A stretch of 64,000 nucleotides of DNA from Blastomussa wellsi (taxonomy: Eukaryota > Cnidaria > Anthozoa > Scleractinia > Plerogyridae), in assembly GCA_947652115.1 (NCBI GenBank), contig OX393568.1, forward strand, positions 15,171,350-15,235,349, in the 5' to 3' direction. The translations under genes and the position numbers were made by a program. Shown one piece after another: positions 24,449 through 33,848 of this stretch. The notes under the pieces are model-generated. The model was not told where the DNA came from. It worked only from the letters and a program-made list of their open reading frames with translations, and did no database searches. Within the stretch, counting starts at the first letter, position 1. The number at the start of each line of letters is the position of its first letter.

Positions 24449-26015
24449 CTAATAAAATACATAACTGAATGGCCAGCAGCTGGTCAATGTTTTGAAAGTA
24501 ATAAAAGGATCAGCAGCCCAATATTTTTTGTGAAATTCTAGTACTACTTTCCCAATATTGTTGGAAAATGAAGCCAAGGATCTCCGGGATAATGGGCTCC
24601 GCCTTCTTGACAGGTTTATGAGGAACACCACTAGAAGCCTCAACAATAGACTTTACAAGAAACTTGTCACAGATTGCAATTTTCAAAATATGCTGACTTG
24701 TGTTCCCAGTTAATAGCGTAAAAAACGCTATGAATAGTAGAGCCACCTAATGTATTTTCAAGTGAATGATGCAAATACAAGGAAACTGTGACCAAAGTAG
24801 CTGGGAGAAAAGAAACCTCACCAGTGCTATGCAAGCACCATGCCTTAAACGTACAAAACGATTGACAATGAGTAATAACTATGTTATCAGCTCGAGAATT
24901 AAAGGCAGAGAGCACAATCTTCTCACAAAGTGGAACACCAAATGTCCGACTGGCAGCTGCTTTAACATCTGAAGCAAAAGTAGAGAAAGTAAAATAACAA
25001 AATTGACCAAACCAAGGATATAATGGAGAACATTGAAACATTAAGTGTAACAAACATAAGGTTGGATCCAGGTGGACCCTAAAAACATTGTCACGAAGGG
25101 CCCAAGTGGTCGCGGCATAATGAAAAGGACCAAGTGGTCTACACAAAGGGAACCAAGTGCATCCCACGATACTCATGTACCATGTGGTATGAGTGTTACA
25201 ACTCCACAAACTGGAGAGAAACCCCCTATGAGGTCGAAGGGAGGTAAACATAAGGCCTGTCTAATAAAACCTCAAAAACAGAACCCCTGAACGGGAATTA
25301 GATGATCCAAAAAGGGAATTATAATTACCAAAAACAAATAGACCAGTACCCATGGGGATCTTGAAAAAATTAGAGAATATGGGAGACAAGCTCTCATCTG
25401 TAAAAATAAGTAGACACGACCACCAAGGTCAACCGTGGAATGAACCAAAGAAACAGAAAAGGCATGAGCCGCCTCTGTTCCAGAGCACCAAAAATGAGGC
25501 AACTGAGTGTTTTCATGATTTGCAAACTTGTCGACAGAGTGACGACCCCATTTATCCTTGGCCAAAAAGAAATAGTCACTCTTGACCCGCCAGTCATCAT
25601 AATCCATAACTCTACTCAAAAAATTGGCCCTGTCATTAGCCGATCTTGGGATCCATTCCACTTCCAACGTGATGCAATAGAGCAAGCACATACTAAAAAT
25701 ACGCAAAATTAAACATTTCAAATCTTCCTTCATGCTTCCCACTTCGACAATTTTAGATAAGCTCTGATTATCGTTATACCACTTAACAGTGTGCCCTTTA
25801 ACTAAAGGCAAAAAAGATCCTAGACCCAGGGAAATAGTCTTTAGTTCCCTGTAAGAGGAGCACTTCTGAGCCTCCTCAACACTCCACAACTTGTGAGATA
25901 CCACAACCTGTAGAACTAGCATTGGAATAACATACACGGGTATAATGAGACTGTACAGACAGCAGGTGCCTACTGTTAAGGAAAGGGATATTCTCTTTCC
26001 AAAAACATAATTCAT
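24449..26015 (-). pseudogene. DIRS/Ngaro-type element: RNase H and tyrosine recombinase remnant
   Basis: 26015-25272 encodes an RNase H with SSYRELKTISLGLGSFLPL, VKWYNDNQSLSKIVEVGSMK and LEVEWIPRSANDRANFLSRV, followed by DYDDWRV... KWGRHSVDKFA, a signature of DIRS-like elements. After a frame break, about 25000-24510 has SDVKAAA..., FKAWC..., VSFLPATLVTVSLYLHHSL and LVKSIVEASSGVPHKPVKKA, matching the N-terminal (SAM-like) part of the DIRS tyrosine recombinase. The RT and the catalytic R-H-R-Y part of the recombinase were not found. Frameshifts occur between blocks. This is a dead internal fragment; split direct repeats were not seen. Confidence 0.7.
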
Positions 26016-26250
26016 TCAGAGTTGATCTTGACAGGGAAATTTTGCCATCTTGTTGGACTTCTCAAAATATCAAAATCTACATCCGCAATTCAAAAAAATA
26101 TGAATTATTTCATGTATACTTCACATGATTTCAATCCACGGGAAAATATGAACTCAATAAATTGACCTCACTCCCAATGTGTGGCTTCATAGCTCAGTTG
26201 GTATAATGATCACGTTTTCCACGATAAAGCTGTCACCTTCTCATAAGGCA
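26016..26250. other. Short non-coding gap with a tRNA-like A-box phrase
   Basis: Mostly AT-rich non-coding sequence. The phrase tagctcagttggtataatga at about 26191-26210 resembles a tRNA A-box/D-arm, but no matching B-box (GGTTCRA) or acceptor stem follows. Confidence 0.35.
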
Positions 26251-26488
26251 CCAACAAAAGCCTGAACATCAAAGTGAGAGAAGGTCCCTGAAAGGCATCC
26301 TTCTCCTATTTGTTGAGCCCTACACCGGAGGGGACTTGACGAAAGTCCAAGTCACGGTGAATGGCTTGCCCGGCATGGTGTACTACGACGGCCTCGAAGG
26401 CAAGGAAAGTTGGGTGGAGACCAGCCACTTCTTCGCCAAGACAAAAAACAAAACTCCACATGTGACTGCATCGTGTTGCTCTGCCTGA
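26250..26488 (+). pseudogene. Virus-like ORF 1 of an intron-less cluster (truncated, frameshifted)
   Basis: The frame reads LKGILLLFVEPYTGGDLTKV, then VTVNGLPGMVYYDGLEGKES and HFFAKTKNKTPHVT, ending in TGA at 26486-26488. From memory it resembles a multi-copy cnidarian ORF with the pattern GILLLF-EPY...VTVNG-PN-LY that I suspect is a capsid-type protein of a Polinton/adintovirus-like element. I cannot confirm that identity. A one-base frame break lies just upstream near 26290 (the stretch before it continues in another frame), and the C-terminal half is missing. GC-rich codons contrast with the AT-rich neighbours. Confidence 0.35.
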
Positions 26489-26537
26489 CCTTCACACATA
26501 ACATCCGGACATGTTCGTGATCATCTGCAAGTAGCAG

Positions 26538-26816
26538 TTGGTGGAGTTTTGGATTAAGCTTGTGAGCTGGTTTTTTGAGGGCACCAACATGCTTATAATC
26601 CTCAACCACTGCGCTGCCTCGAAAGATGTGAAAGAGCACACTGGCGAGCTGGTGAATCTTGGCTTTTCGGCCCTGTACATGTGGGTGCTGACCAAGAAGC
26701 TGATGGGCATTACAGCGTCCTTCTGTGACAATGTGGCAGCGATTGTCCTCTTTTACACCCCCTTGGCGAAGACGCAGGATGAGTACAAAGACCTGATATC
26801 AAAGTTGAAACAGTGA
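26538..26816 (+). CDS. Virus-like ORF 2 of the cluster (unknown function)
   Basis: An uninterrupted 92-codon frame encodes a mostly helical, hydrophobic protein: WIKLVSWFFEGTNMLIILNH, then LGFSALYMWVLTKKLMGITA, ending in TPLAKTQDEYKDLISKLKQ. At least one segment could cross a membrane. Spacing to ORF 1 is about 50 bp and to ORF 3 about 130 bp, all on the same strand and without introns, an arrangement more like a viral or prokaryotic gene block than like this genome. The start codon shown is the first ATG-like codon of the open frame and may be truncated. Function is unknown. Confidence 0.4.
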   Translation: MVEFWIKLVSWFFEGTNMLIILNHCAASKDVKEHTGELVNLGFSALYMWVLTKKLMGITASFCDNVAAIVLFYTPLAKTQDEYKDLISKLKQ

Positions 26817-26947
26817 AAGTTGTCTTATCTGGTGTTTGTACTTCGCCAACCCTACGGGGTCAAATTGTTTTAAGTGGCTCTGGCCCTTGCCCCGAGGGTT
26901 GTTGGGGTGTCCCCACAATTAAAAAATTGAAGTGCAAGTTATACACA

Positions 26948-27154
26948 ATGGCTGAAGAAGAGCTTGCAATCAATTAAGTTTTGAACCTACTGGAGGTCGA
27001 GCTGTTGAGCAGGCCAGAAAGCTGCATTGTTGTGGCCCTTCCTACCCCGGGGCCTGACATTCTGGCTCTTCGTGAGCAGCTGGTCATGCTGGTTTTGCCA
27101 GGCAAAGCCAAAGAGGCCATCAGGGTCCAGTTAACACACGAGCAGGTGAAATAA
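26948..27154 (+). pseudogene. Virus-like ORF 3 of the cluster (one premature stop)
   Basis: From an ATG at 26948 the frame reads MAEEELAIN, hits TAA, then continues in frame with strongly protein-like sequence (ESCIVVALPTPGPDILALRE, AKEAIRVQLTHEQVK) to a second TAA at 27152-27154. High third-position GC and no indels suggest recent decay by a point change. Orientation and codon use match ORFs 1-2. I do not recognise the product. Confidence 0.35.
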
Positions 27155-27304
27155 GGTGTGAAATAAGGATGCCAGCCCTTTCATAGAGACACTTCCCGAT
27201 TACTGTCTTCCCTGTGCAGGTCTCCTTGTAGCCACTGGAGTCAAACCACTTTTTAAGGTCCATTTAGGGGCTAATGGAGGGGGGCCCCTTGAAGAAAACC
27301 TCTC

Positions 27305-28870
27305 CAGGGACGGCGGAGCTTAATTTGAGGTTGGGGGGGGGGCTAAAAAAATAGAATTTTTAAGGTGATGTTCACAGGAGCGAGCGCCTTTGGCGCGATC
27401 CTCTAGAGCGGTCTGGGGGCATGCTCCCCAGAAAATTTTGAAATCTAGAGTCTTGGAAATGCTATTTTCAGCATTCTCCACGAGATATTTCGTCAAAAAA
27501 TAAGTCTGAATCAAGTATAGAATCACATGTATTTTCAGTTCTCACACCCGATATTGCCAAGATTTTTTCACTTAATTGATAAAAGCTCGACGTGTGTAGC
27601 CTGCTAGGGAAATGTTAAAAATCAGTGGTGTAAAATTTCTTGTGTTAACATTACGACGCAAAATTCTTAATGGGACAAATTTCAACATTTAAACAATCTG
27701 CAAAGTTTCGAGAAACTGTGAAGGGCTAACGGAAAATCAGAGAAAAGGGGATGCTGCAGCTCTAATAAGGTTCTGCCTGACTCGTCCCAAGTTGTACGTC
27801 TCTCATTTTAAGCCAAGGTAAGTTCATTGCTTGAAGTCATTTGCAATGGCTGAAGTCAGCAGTGTCAAATTTGCCGAAGTTCCTTTGATGGTTTTCGTTT
27901 AGAAAAACGAATGAATTAGCCACAGAAACTAAACATAGCTTGTCTAATCTCTCTTTCTGTGTGTTCAAAATCGCAAGATGGTTGAAACGTGCTTGCAGCA
28001 TTCTTGATCGAAGCCACGTTTTAATACGTCTTGCTGTCGAAGAGGATCTCTCTCACGTCGCACTTGTCGCAGGATTGACGTTGATCAACTTACAAACAAC
28101 AATGACGTTAATAAACTGTCGCTCATTTGGTTGTAGGCCTTTGACTTTTGTTAAAATATCTTCAAAACATTGCAAAGGGACTCCCCTCATAAGCACATGG
28201 AATGTACTTAATTGAGCAACAAGGGGGTTGACATTGACATCGCCACTGTACTTTGTTGCCAAGTCATCCACCTCTTTGGAAGTACCTTGTCCATTGGCGG
28301 CTTTGAGAAGCAGTGTTTCTAGAGTTGCATACATTTTGAAGGCTAGCTGATTGAATCATTCCTTAATGGATGATGTTAGATAACCCACAGCTTCAAAGAA
28401 TAGCTTCCGCTAGTGATCATGAGCTGTGCTTGGATATGCCGGCCCTGCAGTACCCACTTCGTAGCGTGAAGGTGCTCGTCGTTTTCTTGGACTGCTGGCT
28501 CAGATATGACGGGATGTTCCTTTGCCTTGATAAGGACGGTTTCATAAAAAGAGTTATATGATGTTTCGCTTCTGATGGTTTCTAATGTTTGTACAGTGAG
28601 ATAGGCAAGGTTTTGACCTGCAGCAGCTGAAAGATTTGCAGATTGTAAGGACCTTGAGAGGTTGTCTGTGTGCGCGAAAAGGCGTTGACGCAAGTGGAGA
28701 CCAAAGAAGAAATCGAACGTCTTTGTTTGGGCATCACAGCCGATAATTCGGGCTCTGACATCAGGATCTACTCTCTTCTCGAGAAAAACCTCCCATAATT
28801 TGAAAAGTGATGCGTAATTCGCCAGTATGCGCTCGTAGCACGCAGCCCTTACAGTCCATCTCGTGGGACA
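27305..28870 (-). pseudogene. Decayed hAT transposase (C-terminal half)
   Basis: Minus blocks at about 28860-28376, 28334-28053 and 28050-27930 encode LFAHTDNLSRSLQSANLSAA, TVQTLETIRSETSYNSFYET, MYATLETLLLKAANGQ and a corrupted hAT dimerisation tail. The order matches ZMYM/DUF4371-type hAT transposases; frameshifts and stops break it. A terminus-like sequence cagggacggcggag followed by a G-run starts at 27305 and resembles the hAT termini seen elsewhere in this window, so it may be the 3' end of the element. The other end was not found. The region 27155-27900 is otherwise non-coding. Confidence 0.65.
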
Positions 28871-29353
28871 AAGCTTAAAGGGGCACGGTTACGACGCGGT
28901 CATGCGCATTTGGCAAAGTTTCTCACTGTCCGCCATATTGGATTTGCGAGTCCGCTTCTTGGACTGTTTTACAAAGTTTGATTACTTTTAGATTTAATTC
29001 ACTTACTTCCTAATCTTCTGAAGTGTCAGCCAGTAATGGATGCTGAAGATTTGAATGATTCTAGCCAGGTTAGTCAGGGCCGTACCTAGGATTTTTCATC
29101 TGGGGGGGCAAGCTCCACACAATCATCTCCCGTATACAAACGGGGTCTAAAGTTGGAGTTTTTGCCCCCCCCCCCCCGACAAACACACAGAGGGTTGCCT
29201 CTGAGACCTTTGTAATGATTTATTATGGCATCAACACCTTGTTTAGTTTCAAAAAAAGCATTCGTTTGTTTGAACAAAGATTGGCTTGAAGGAACTAAGC
29301 TAGAATTGCAGGTTTCAGTATCAGAATACAAACGCTGCCTCTACAGGCTGTTC

Positions 29354-32300
29354 TTAGATTCCTCTCCAGTTTGACTTCATGTCATAGATCTCTGTTGGAG
29401 TGGGAATGAAATCCGTTCCGCGATGAATTAACAGCATAGCAAGGCCACTTAATCGATCTTCTGTCATTGATGACCGAGTCCATAGCTTCAGTCGGCGTAG
29501 GGCTGAGAAGGAGCGTTCGCAACTAACGCTTCCGACAGGCGTGGTTAAAAAGATCGACAGCACCTTGTGAATGGCGGGAAATTCTTGCGGACTGCAATCA
29601 GGCATTGCACCCTCTTGTTCTGACTCTGGCTCCATCGCGTGTTTCATCTTCCACCTTGCCAGCTCTGCGTCAAAATTAGACTTCTCCGAGAAATCTAGAT
29701 GCTTGCTGAAGTAGTCCTTGATCTTCTCGATATGCCTGTCAGTTAACTTGGGCAAGTACAAAGGGAGTAGGTTTTGAGCGGCAATCAGGCCTTCGTGCTG
29801 GATTGAAAATCTCGTTTCAAGTTCACCGACAACGTGATCTATAAATGGATAGAACACATTAATCCTGTAGTAATCCGATGGCTGATCATTGTGTCCGGCG
29901 TTTGCTCGATGACGCTGAACAGTCGTTGTACGAGGCTTTACCAGGGTGACGTTGATAGAGTCAGCTACCTGGCTGATTCGTCTCCACAACTTCTGCCAGG
30001 ATTCATCTCCTCTTGCTGATTTAATACATTCTTTCGCGAGAGTTACACTTTGGTATGCATCGCCAAGGTTACAGCTCTTAGCTTGTAGAGACTTTGTAAC
30101 TTGGGCCAAAAATGACAGAACAAACTGAGAAACCGTCAAAGCGACTATGAATTCAGAGTCTTGGAGAATACGTGAATAAGCTGAAGCATCACGTTTAGCA
30201 TCGCCACTGCTTGATGACGAAATTTCATCCAGAGCAAGAAGTACAGAGCCATATTTAGCGAGAAGAGCAGAGAGGGTAGTAACCTTTGCACTCCAACGAG
30301 TAGCACAGAATCTCGGTACAGTCTGTCGCTTGCTTCCTTCTTCTAATGTTTTGGCAAATTCATCTTTTTCGTCTTCACCAGCACTTGCGACTAGAGCGCT
30401 CAACAGTTCACTGTCATCGGTGGCCGCGGCAGTCTTAAGAAATATTTCTTTCCTTTTGGCGCTGCCACTTAGAAACCACGTAAGTTTGCTGACATTATCA
30501 AATAGATTCTGAATGGATCGCACAGCTTTGCAACCACTCGAGATTGCAAGGTTCAAAACGTGGGACCTGCAGTGAACGTACGTAGCATTGGGGTACTTCT
30601 CTGCAACTTTAGCTTGCACCCCATTCCTACTTGAACTCATGACGCTTGCTCCATCATATCCTTGGCCAACCAGGCCGGACATATTAAAGCCCCATTCTTG
30701 TAGTGCGTGTAACAAGGTATCTGCAATGGTCTGGGCATCCATTTCTTGAAGCTTTACGAATCCAATGAATTCTTCACAGACTTCATTTTCACTGCTGAGA
30801 TATCGCACACATATACTGAGTTGTTCAGTTGTAGAACAATCTTGTGTTTCATCGGCCATTACACTCCAATACTTTGGTATTGATGCTCGGACACGGTTTC
30901 TAATCAATCTGTCGCAAAAATTAATTATTTCGTTCTGAATCTTCGGAGACGTGTACTTAGCATTACCAGAAGCGTGATCCAAATGGTCCTTGAGTTCTGG
31001 ATCATATTTGGATTTCCAGTCAACAAAGAAGGAGAAATTTCCATCTTCCTCTCCTTTAGAGGTATCCCAATTGCCTCTTAATGGAATGCCCCTCTGTCCC
31101 AATGCAATTATTACATCAATAATAGACAGGACACCTTTCATTGTACGAAGTTGTTGCTCGGCTAACTGTTTTTGTAGTCTTGCACTGATGTCATTGCCTG
31201 GACGGCGTGTCTTTAGGAAGTTAGTCATCTTTTCCTCTGAAATTCGGTGTTCTTCACTGCGGGCATGGCCGTCAAAGCGCACATCGTCTGCTTTCTTCCA
31301 GTTTTGGAAGCCTTTTGAGATAAATGGCGATTCATTTGGACCAGTATTGTTGGAAAAACATATACAATAGATACAGTGAGCTGTGTCATTTCTAATGCTG
31401 TAACGCAGCCATGGCCGCTTCTCCATCCATGACAGTTGGAAACGCCTTCCGGCTGTTGTCGGGAACTTGAATCCGTGCGGAAAATTAAACTTTACGGTAA
31501 GAAGCTCAAGCTTCTGGTCGTCTGATAAAGTTTTCCCGGTATAATTCACTGGATCATAGGGATCTCTAACACATGGACTTGCTTCAGCTGCAATTTTTAA
31601 ATTAATAAAAATAACAATCAACGCGAGCAGCGACTGACCTTTTATTAAAAACAAGAGCTGTCATATATATTTGTCTTTTTTATTAACACTTTCTTACTTC
31701 TACTTACTACACCATTTTTCATAGAACCTATTACAAATCATTCTCAATTTATTCTATTTCGTCATCATACAAAAATCCCGGCAGGTTTACTCGTTTGACG
31801 TGATCTAACAGATCCTCACCAAACTCTATATGTTTAAAATCTTGTACAAATTCTTCCCACAAGTTTGGAGGCCCCCAGCATGGTGAAAATGAAAACGCAA
31901 GCAGTTTGCACTGCTGCAAAACATCGCGGGCTTGTTCTACTGTTATTGAGCCACACCAATTGGCAACTACGTTCCTTACGTCAGGCAGACCCCTTATTAA
32001 GGAAACGAGTGAATTTCCTTCTATCTGAAAACAATTTGCCATTTTTAAAACCTGCAGTCCTCTCTTGTTTTTAAGGGATAGTGTTAAACTACTTTCCTTC
32101 ACATTTTGGCAGCTTGTTATGTCAAGGTGTCTTAAAAATGGCATGCTTTGTATAAAATGCAAAGTGAAAATTGACCTGTTGTACGCCAGGTCAAAGTGGA
32201 CAAGGTTGACACAATTATTCAGAGCATTTTGTATAAGATTTCTCCCTAATTGTCGTTGAGAATAACGAAAACCGAGATGTGTTATATGTTCAGCATGCCC

Positions 32301-33223
32301 AAAAACAGAATGAAAAGAAGAAAGTGTGAATTCTGAATTAGTGTCAACTATCTTCCAAAATTTTGGTATATGGACGGCTTGATAAAAGAGTTTGCACACT
32401 GGCGCCAGTTGCTGAAGTCGTTCCTCTGTTGAAAACCATTTAAAAATTTCCATCAGAACTTCAAAGGGCAAGGGGTTTCCTTCTATCATTATTCCACCTA
32501 AAAGGGAAACACTTATTTTTATACTTATGTAAAAGGAAATTAATTACTTAGTAACCATTTCAAATACTAGATTATGCAACTTAGCTTCTTCAATCATTAG
32601 AACGACATTAATACTAGTCAGTTTGTTTGGAATTCACTAGACTTCTTACAACGTCGGTTTAAATACTCTTTCTCAGTACTGGTCGATAATTAAAAAGTTT
32701 GCTTTTCAGATAAATAAAATTAAGATAAAAAATTTACCTTCGATCCTGGGCGCTACAGCCTGATCGTTGCTGCCTTGCTAGGAGGAGCACAGCTTCTTTC
32801 TGTGTTTATAATTTAAATGACAGTTCACATAGTGAAGGTCTAATAAATAAGTATTGTCTCTGTCTCCGTCCAATGACAATTTTTTCTGCTTACCTTCATT
32901 ACTACCTCCATTATGATCACTCGCAGAAGGAGATTCTTCAGGCCTTGATTGGGCTGAATCTGCGAAATGTTTTAAATTATATACGAAAGTTTATTAAAGA
33001 CACGAGTTTCTTGCCAGCCAGTTTTCAACATGGCGGCGGGATGGAAAAACGATTTGTATTAATTGCACGGTATTTCGATGCTATCGGCAGTTGAAATTAG
33101 TTATTATTGCTATAAAATTAACTTAAACAACATTTTTTACAAAAGAACCACAAACTTACCTGATTTCTTGGTATAAAAGTCTGTTATTTTCTTCATCTTC
33201 GACCCGGCGTAGTTCATCAACAT
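29354..33223 (-). CDS. hAT (DUF4371-type) transposase, three exons
   Basis: Exons 33223-33160, 32959-32894 and 31587-29354 join in phase (1, then 1) at clear GT-AG sites and give about 788 residues. Exon 1 encodes MLMNYAGSKMKKITDFYTKK, whose KKITDFY resembles a PCNA-interacting (PIP) box. Exon 2 is a Ser/Glu-rich linker. Exon 3 has the DUF4371/RNase H-like core: SVMADETQDCSTTEQLSI (catalytic Asp), GQGYDGASVMSS, YVHCRSHVLNLAISSGCK. The hAT dimerisation segment is TTPVGSVSCERSFSALRRLK. The apparent hydrophobic leader MFLIKGQSLLALIVIF is intron translation upstream of the exon-3 acceptor (tttaaaaattgcag), not a signal peptide. No inactivating change was seen. It should cut and paste this element by binding its termini. 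Confidence 0.85.
31749..32489 (-). CDS. F-box/LRR protein encoded inside the hAT transposase intron
   Basis: 246 residues. Residues 5-45 form an F-box (LPFEVLMEIFKWFSTEERLQ, then LAPVCKLFYQAVHIPKFWK). The rest is leucine-rich repeats (NLVHFDLAYNRS, LRHLDITSCQNVKESSLTLS, LQVLKMANCFQIEGNSLVSL). F-box proteins dock substrates on SCF (Skp1-Cul1) ubiquitin ligases. An acceptor (cccttttag) precedes the ATG by 8 bp, and a possible 5' exon at 32799-32738 has both splice signals. The gene lies wholly between transposase exons 2 and 3, on the same strand, and inside the TIRs, so it moves with the transposon. Joining transposase exons 1-2 to the 5' exon would give an early stop, so it probably has its own promoter. 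The reading frame is intact. Confidence 0.85.
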   Translation of the reverse strand: MIEGNPLPFEVLMEIFKWFSTEERLQQLAPVCKLFYQAVHIPKFWKIVDTNSEFTLSSFHSVFGHAEHITHLGFRYSQRQLGRNLIQNALNNCVNLVHFDLAYNRSIFTLHFIQSMPFLRHLDITSCQNVKESSLTLSLKNKRGLQVLKMANCFQIEGNSLVSLIRGLPDVRNVVANWCGSITVEQARDVLQQCKLLAFSFSPCWGPPNLWEEFVQDFKHIEFGEDLLDHVKRVNLPGFLYDDEIE

Positions 33224-33848
33224 TCGCTCGGTCCCAATCCCACTCGTTTACTCTTGAACGCATTTCACCTGTTCATATCACGGCCCAAGCTATTGTCATA
33301 AGAAAACTCTTTCTGGCTTTTGCTGCGAAAGATTTTCTAAAATAACTATGTGGAATTTACATTGAAGGAATATTTGTCAGTCAATTAGCCGGTTTTTTTG
33401 AGATTTTGGACCAATATGGCTACAAGAAATATCCCATCAAAAACAAACACTTCGTTAAAAAAATCAACATTTAATTTTCCTAGGGGGGGCAACTGCCCCC
33501 CCTGCCCCCCCGCTAGGTACGGCCCTGTTAGTATTCGCTTTCATCGATCGCCATAATTTGGCATTACGCGGTCATTGATACAGCTGCGATAATTCTTGAT
33601 TTTTAGTATTATTTTTTTATTTTTATTTATTTTTTATTTGCCACACTAATTACAAAAATATAGGAAAAGAAGAGAAAAAAAAAAGAAGTGGCGAGGAGAC
33701 CTAACAGAAACTATAGGAGCTTATGAGAGGTTAGGCCTCCTCGAACTATGAGCTAGAGCTATTTCACATTAATAGAAGAAAAGAAGGCGAAAAGTCGAAG
33801 ATGGAAAGATTTATAAACTGTTTTCATACTTACTCAATAATTTAATCT

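Larger units (their letters stand above)
29075..33527 (-). mobile_element. Complete hAT transposon with 5-bp target duplication and F-box cargo
   Basis: cagggccgtacctag at 29075 is mirrored by ctaggtacggccctg ending at 33527, and both ends carry G/C-runs just inside. The pentamer ttagt occurs immediately outside each end (29070-29074 and 33528-33532), so the insertion made a 5-bp duplication, shorter than the usual 8 bp of hAT. Some hAT lineages are reported with 5-6 bp duplications. Inside, both genes lie on the minus strand: a spliced DUF4371/hAT transposase and, within its second intron, an F-box/LRR gene. All coding exons look undamaged. Confidence 0.9.

Noticed and set aside
26184..26240. 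tRNA-like phrase (tagctcagttggtataatga)
   Set aside because: Only an A-box-like segment is present. No B-box, acceptor stem or anticodon arm could be folded; at most a tRNA/SINE fragment or chance.
31588..31654. Signal peptide at the N-terminus of the hAT transposase (MFLIKGQSLLALIVIF...)
   Set aside because: The segment lies upstream of a clear splice acceptor and the upstream exons join in phase, so it is intron sequence.
31749..33223. F-box ORF as an extra exon of the transposase (one fusion protein)
   Set aside because: Exon 2 plus the possible 62-nt exon gives an early TAG, and exon 2 joins exon 3 perfectly without it; a separate nested gene fits better.
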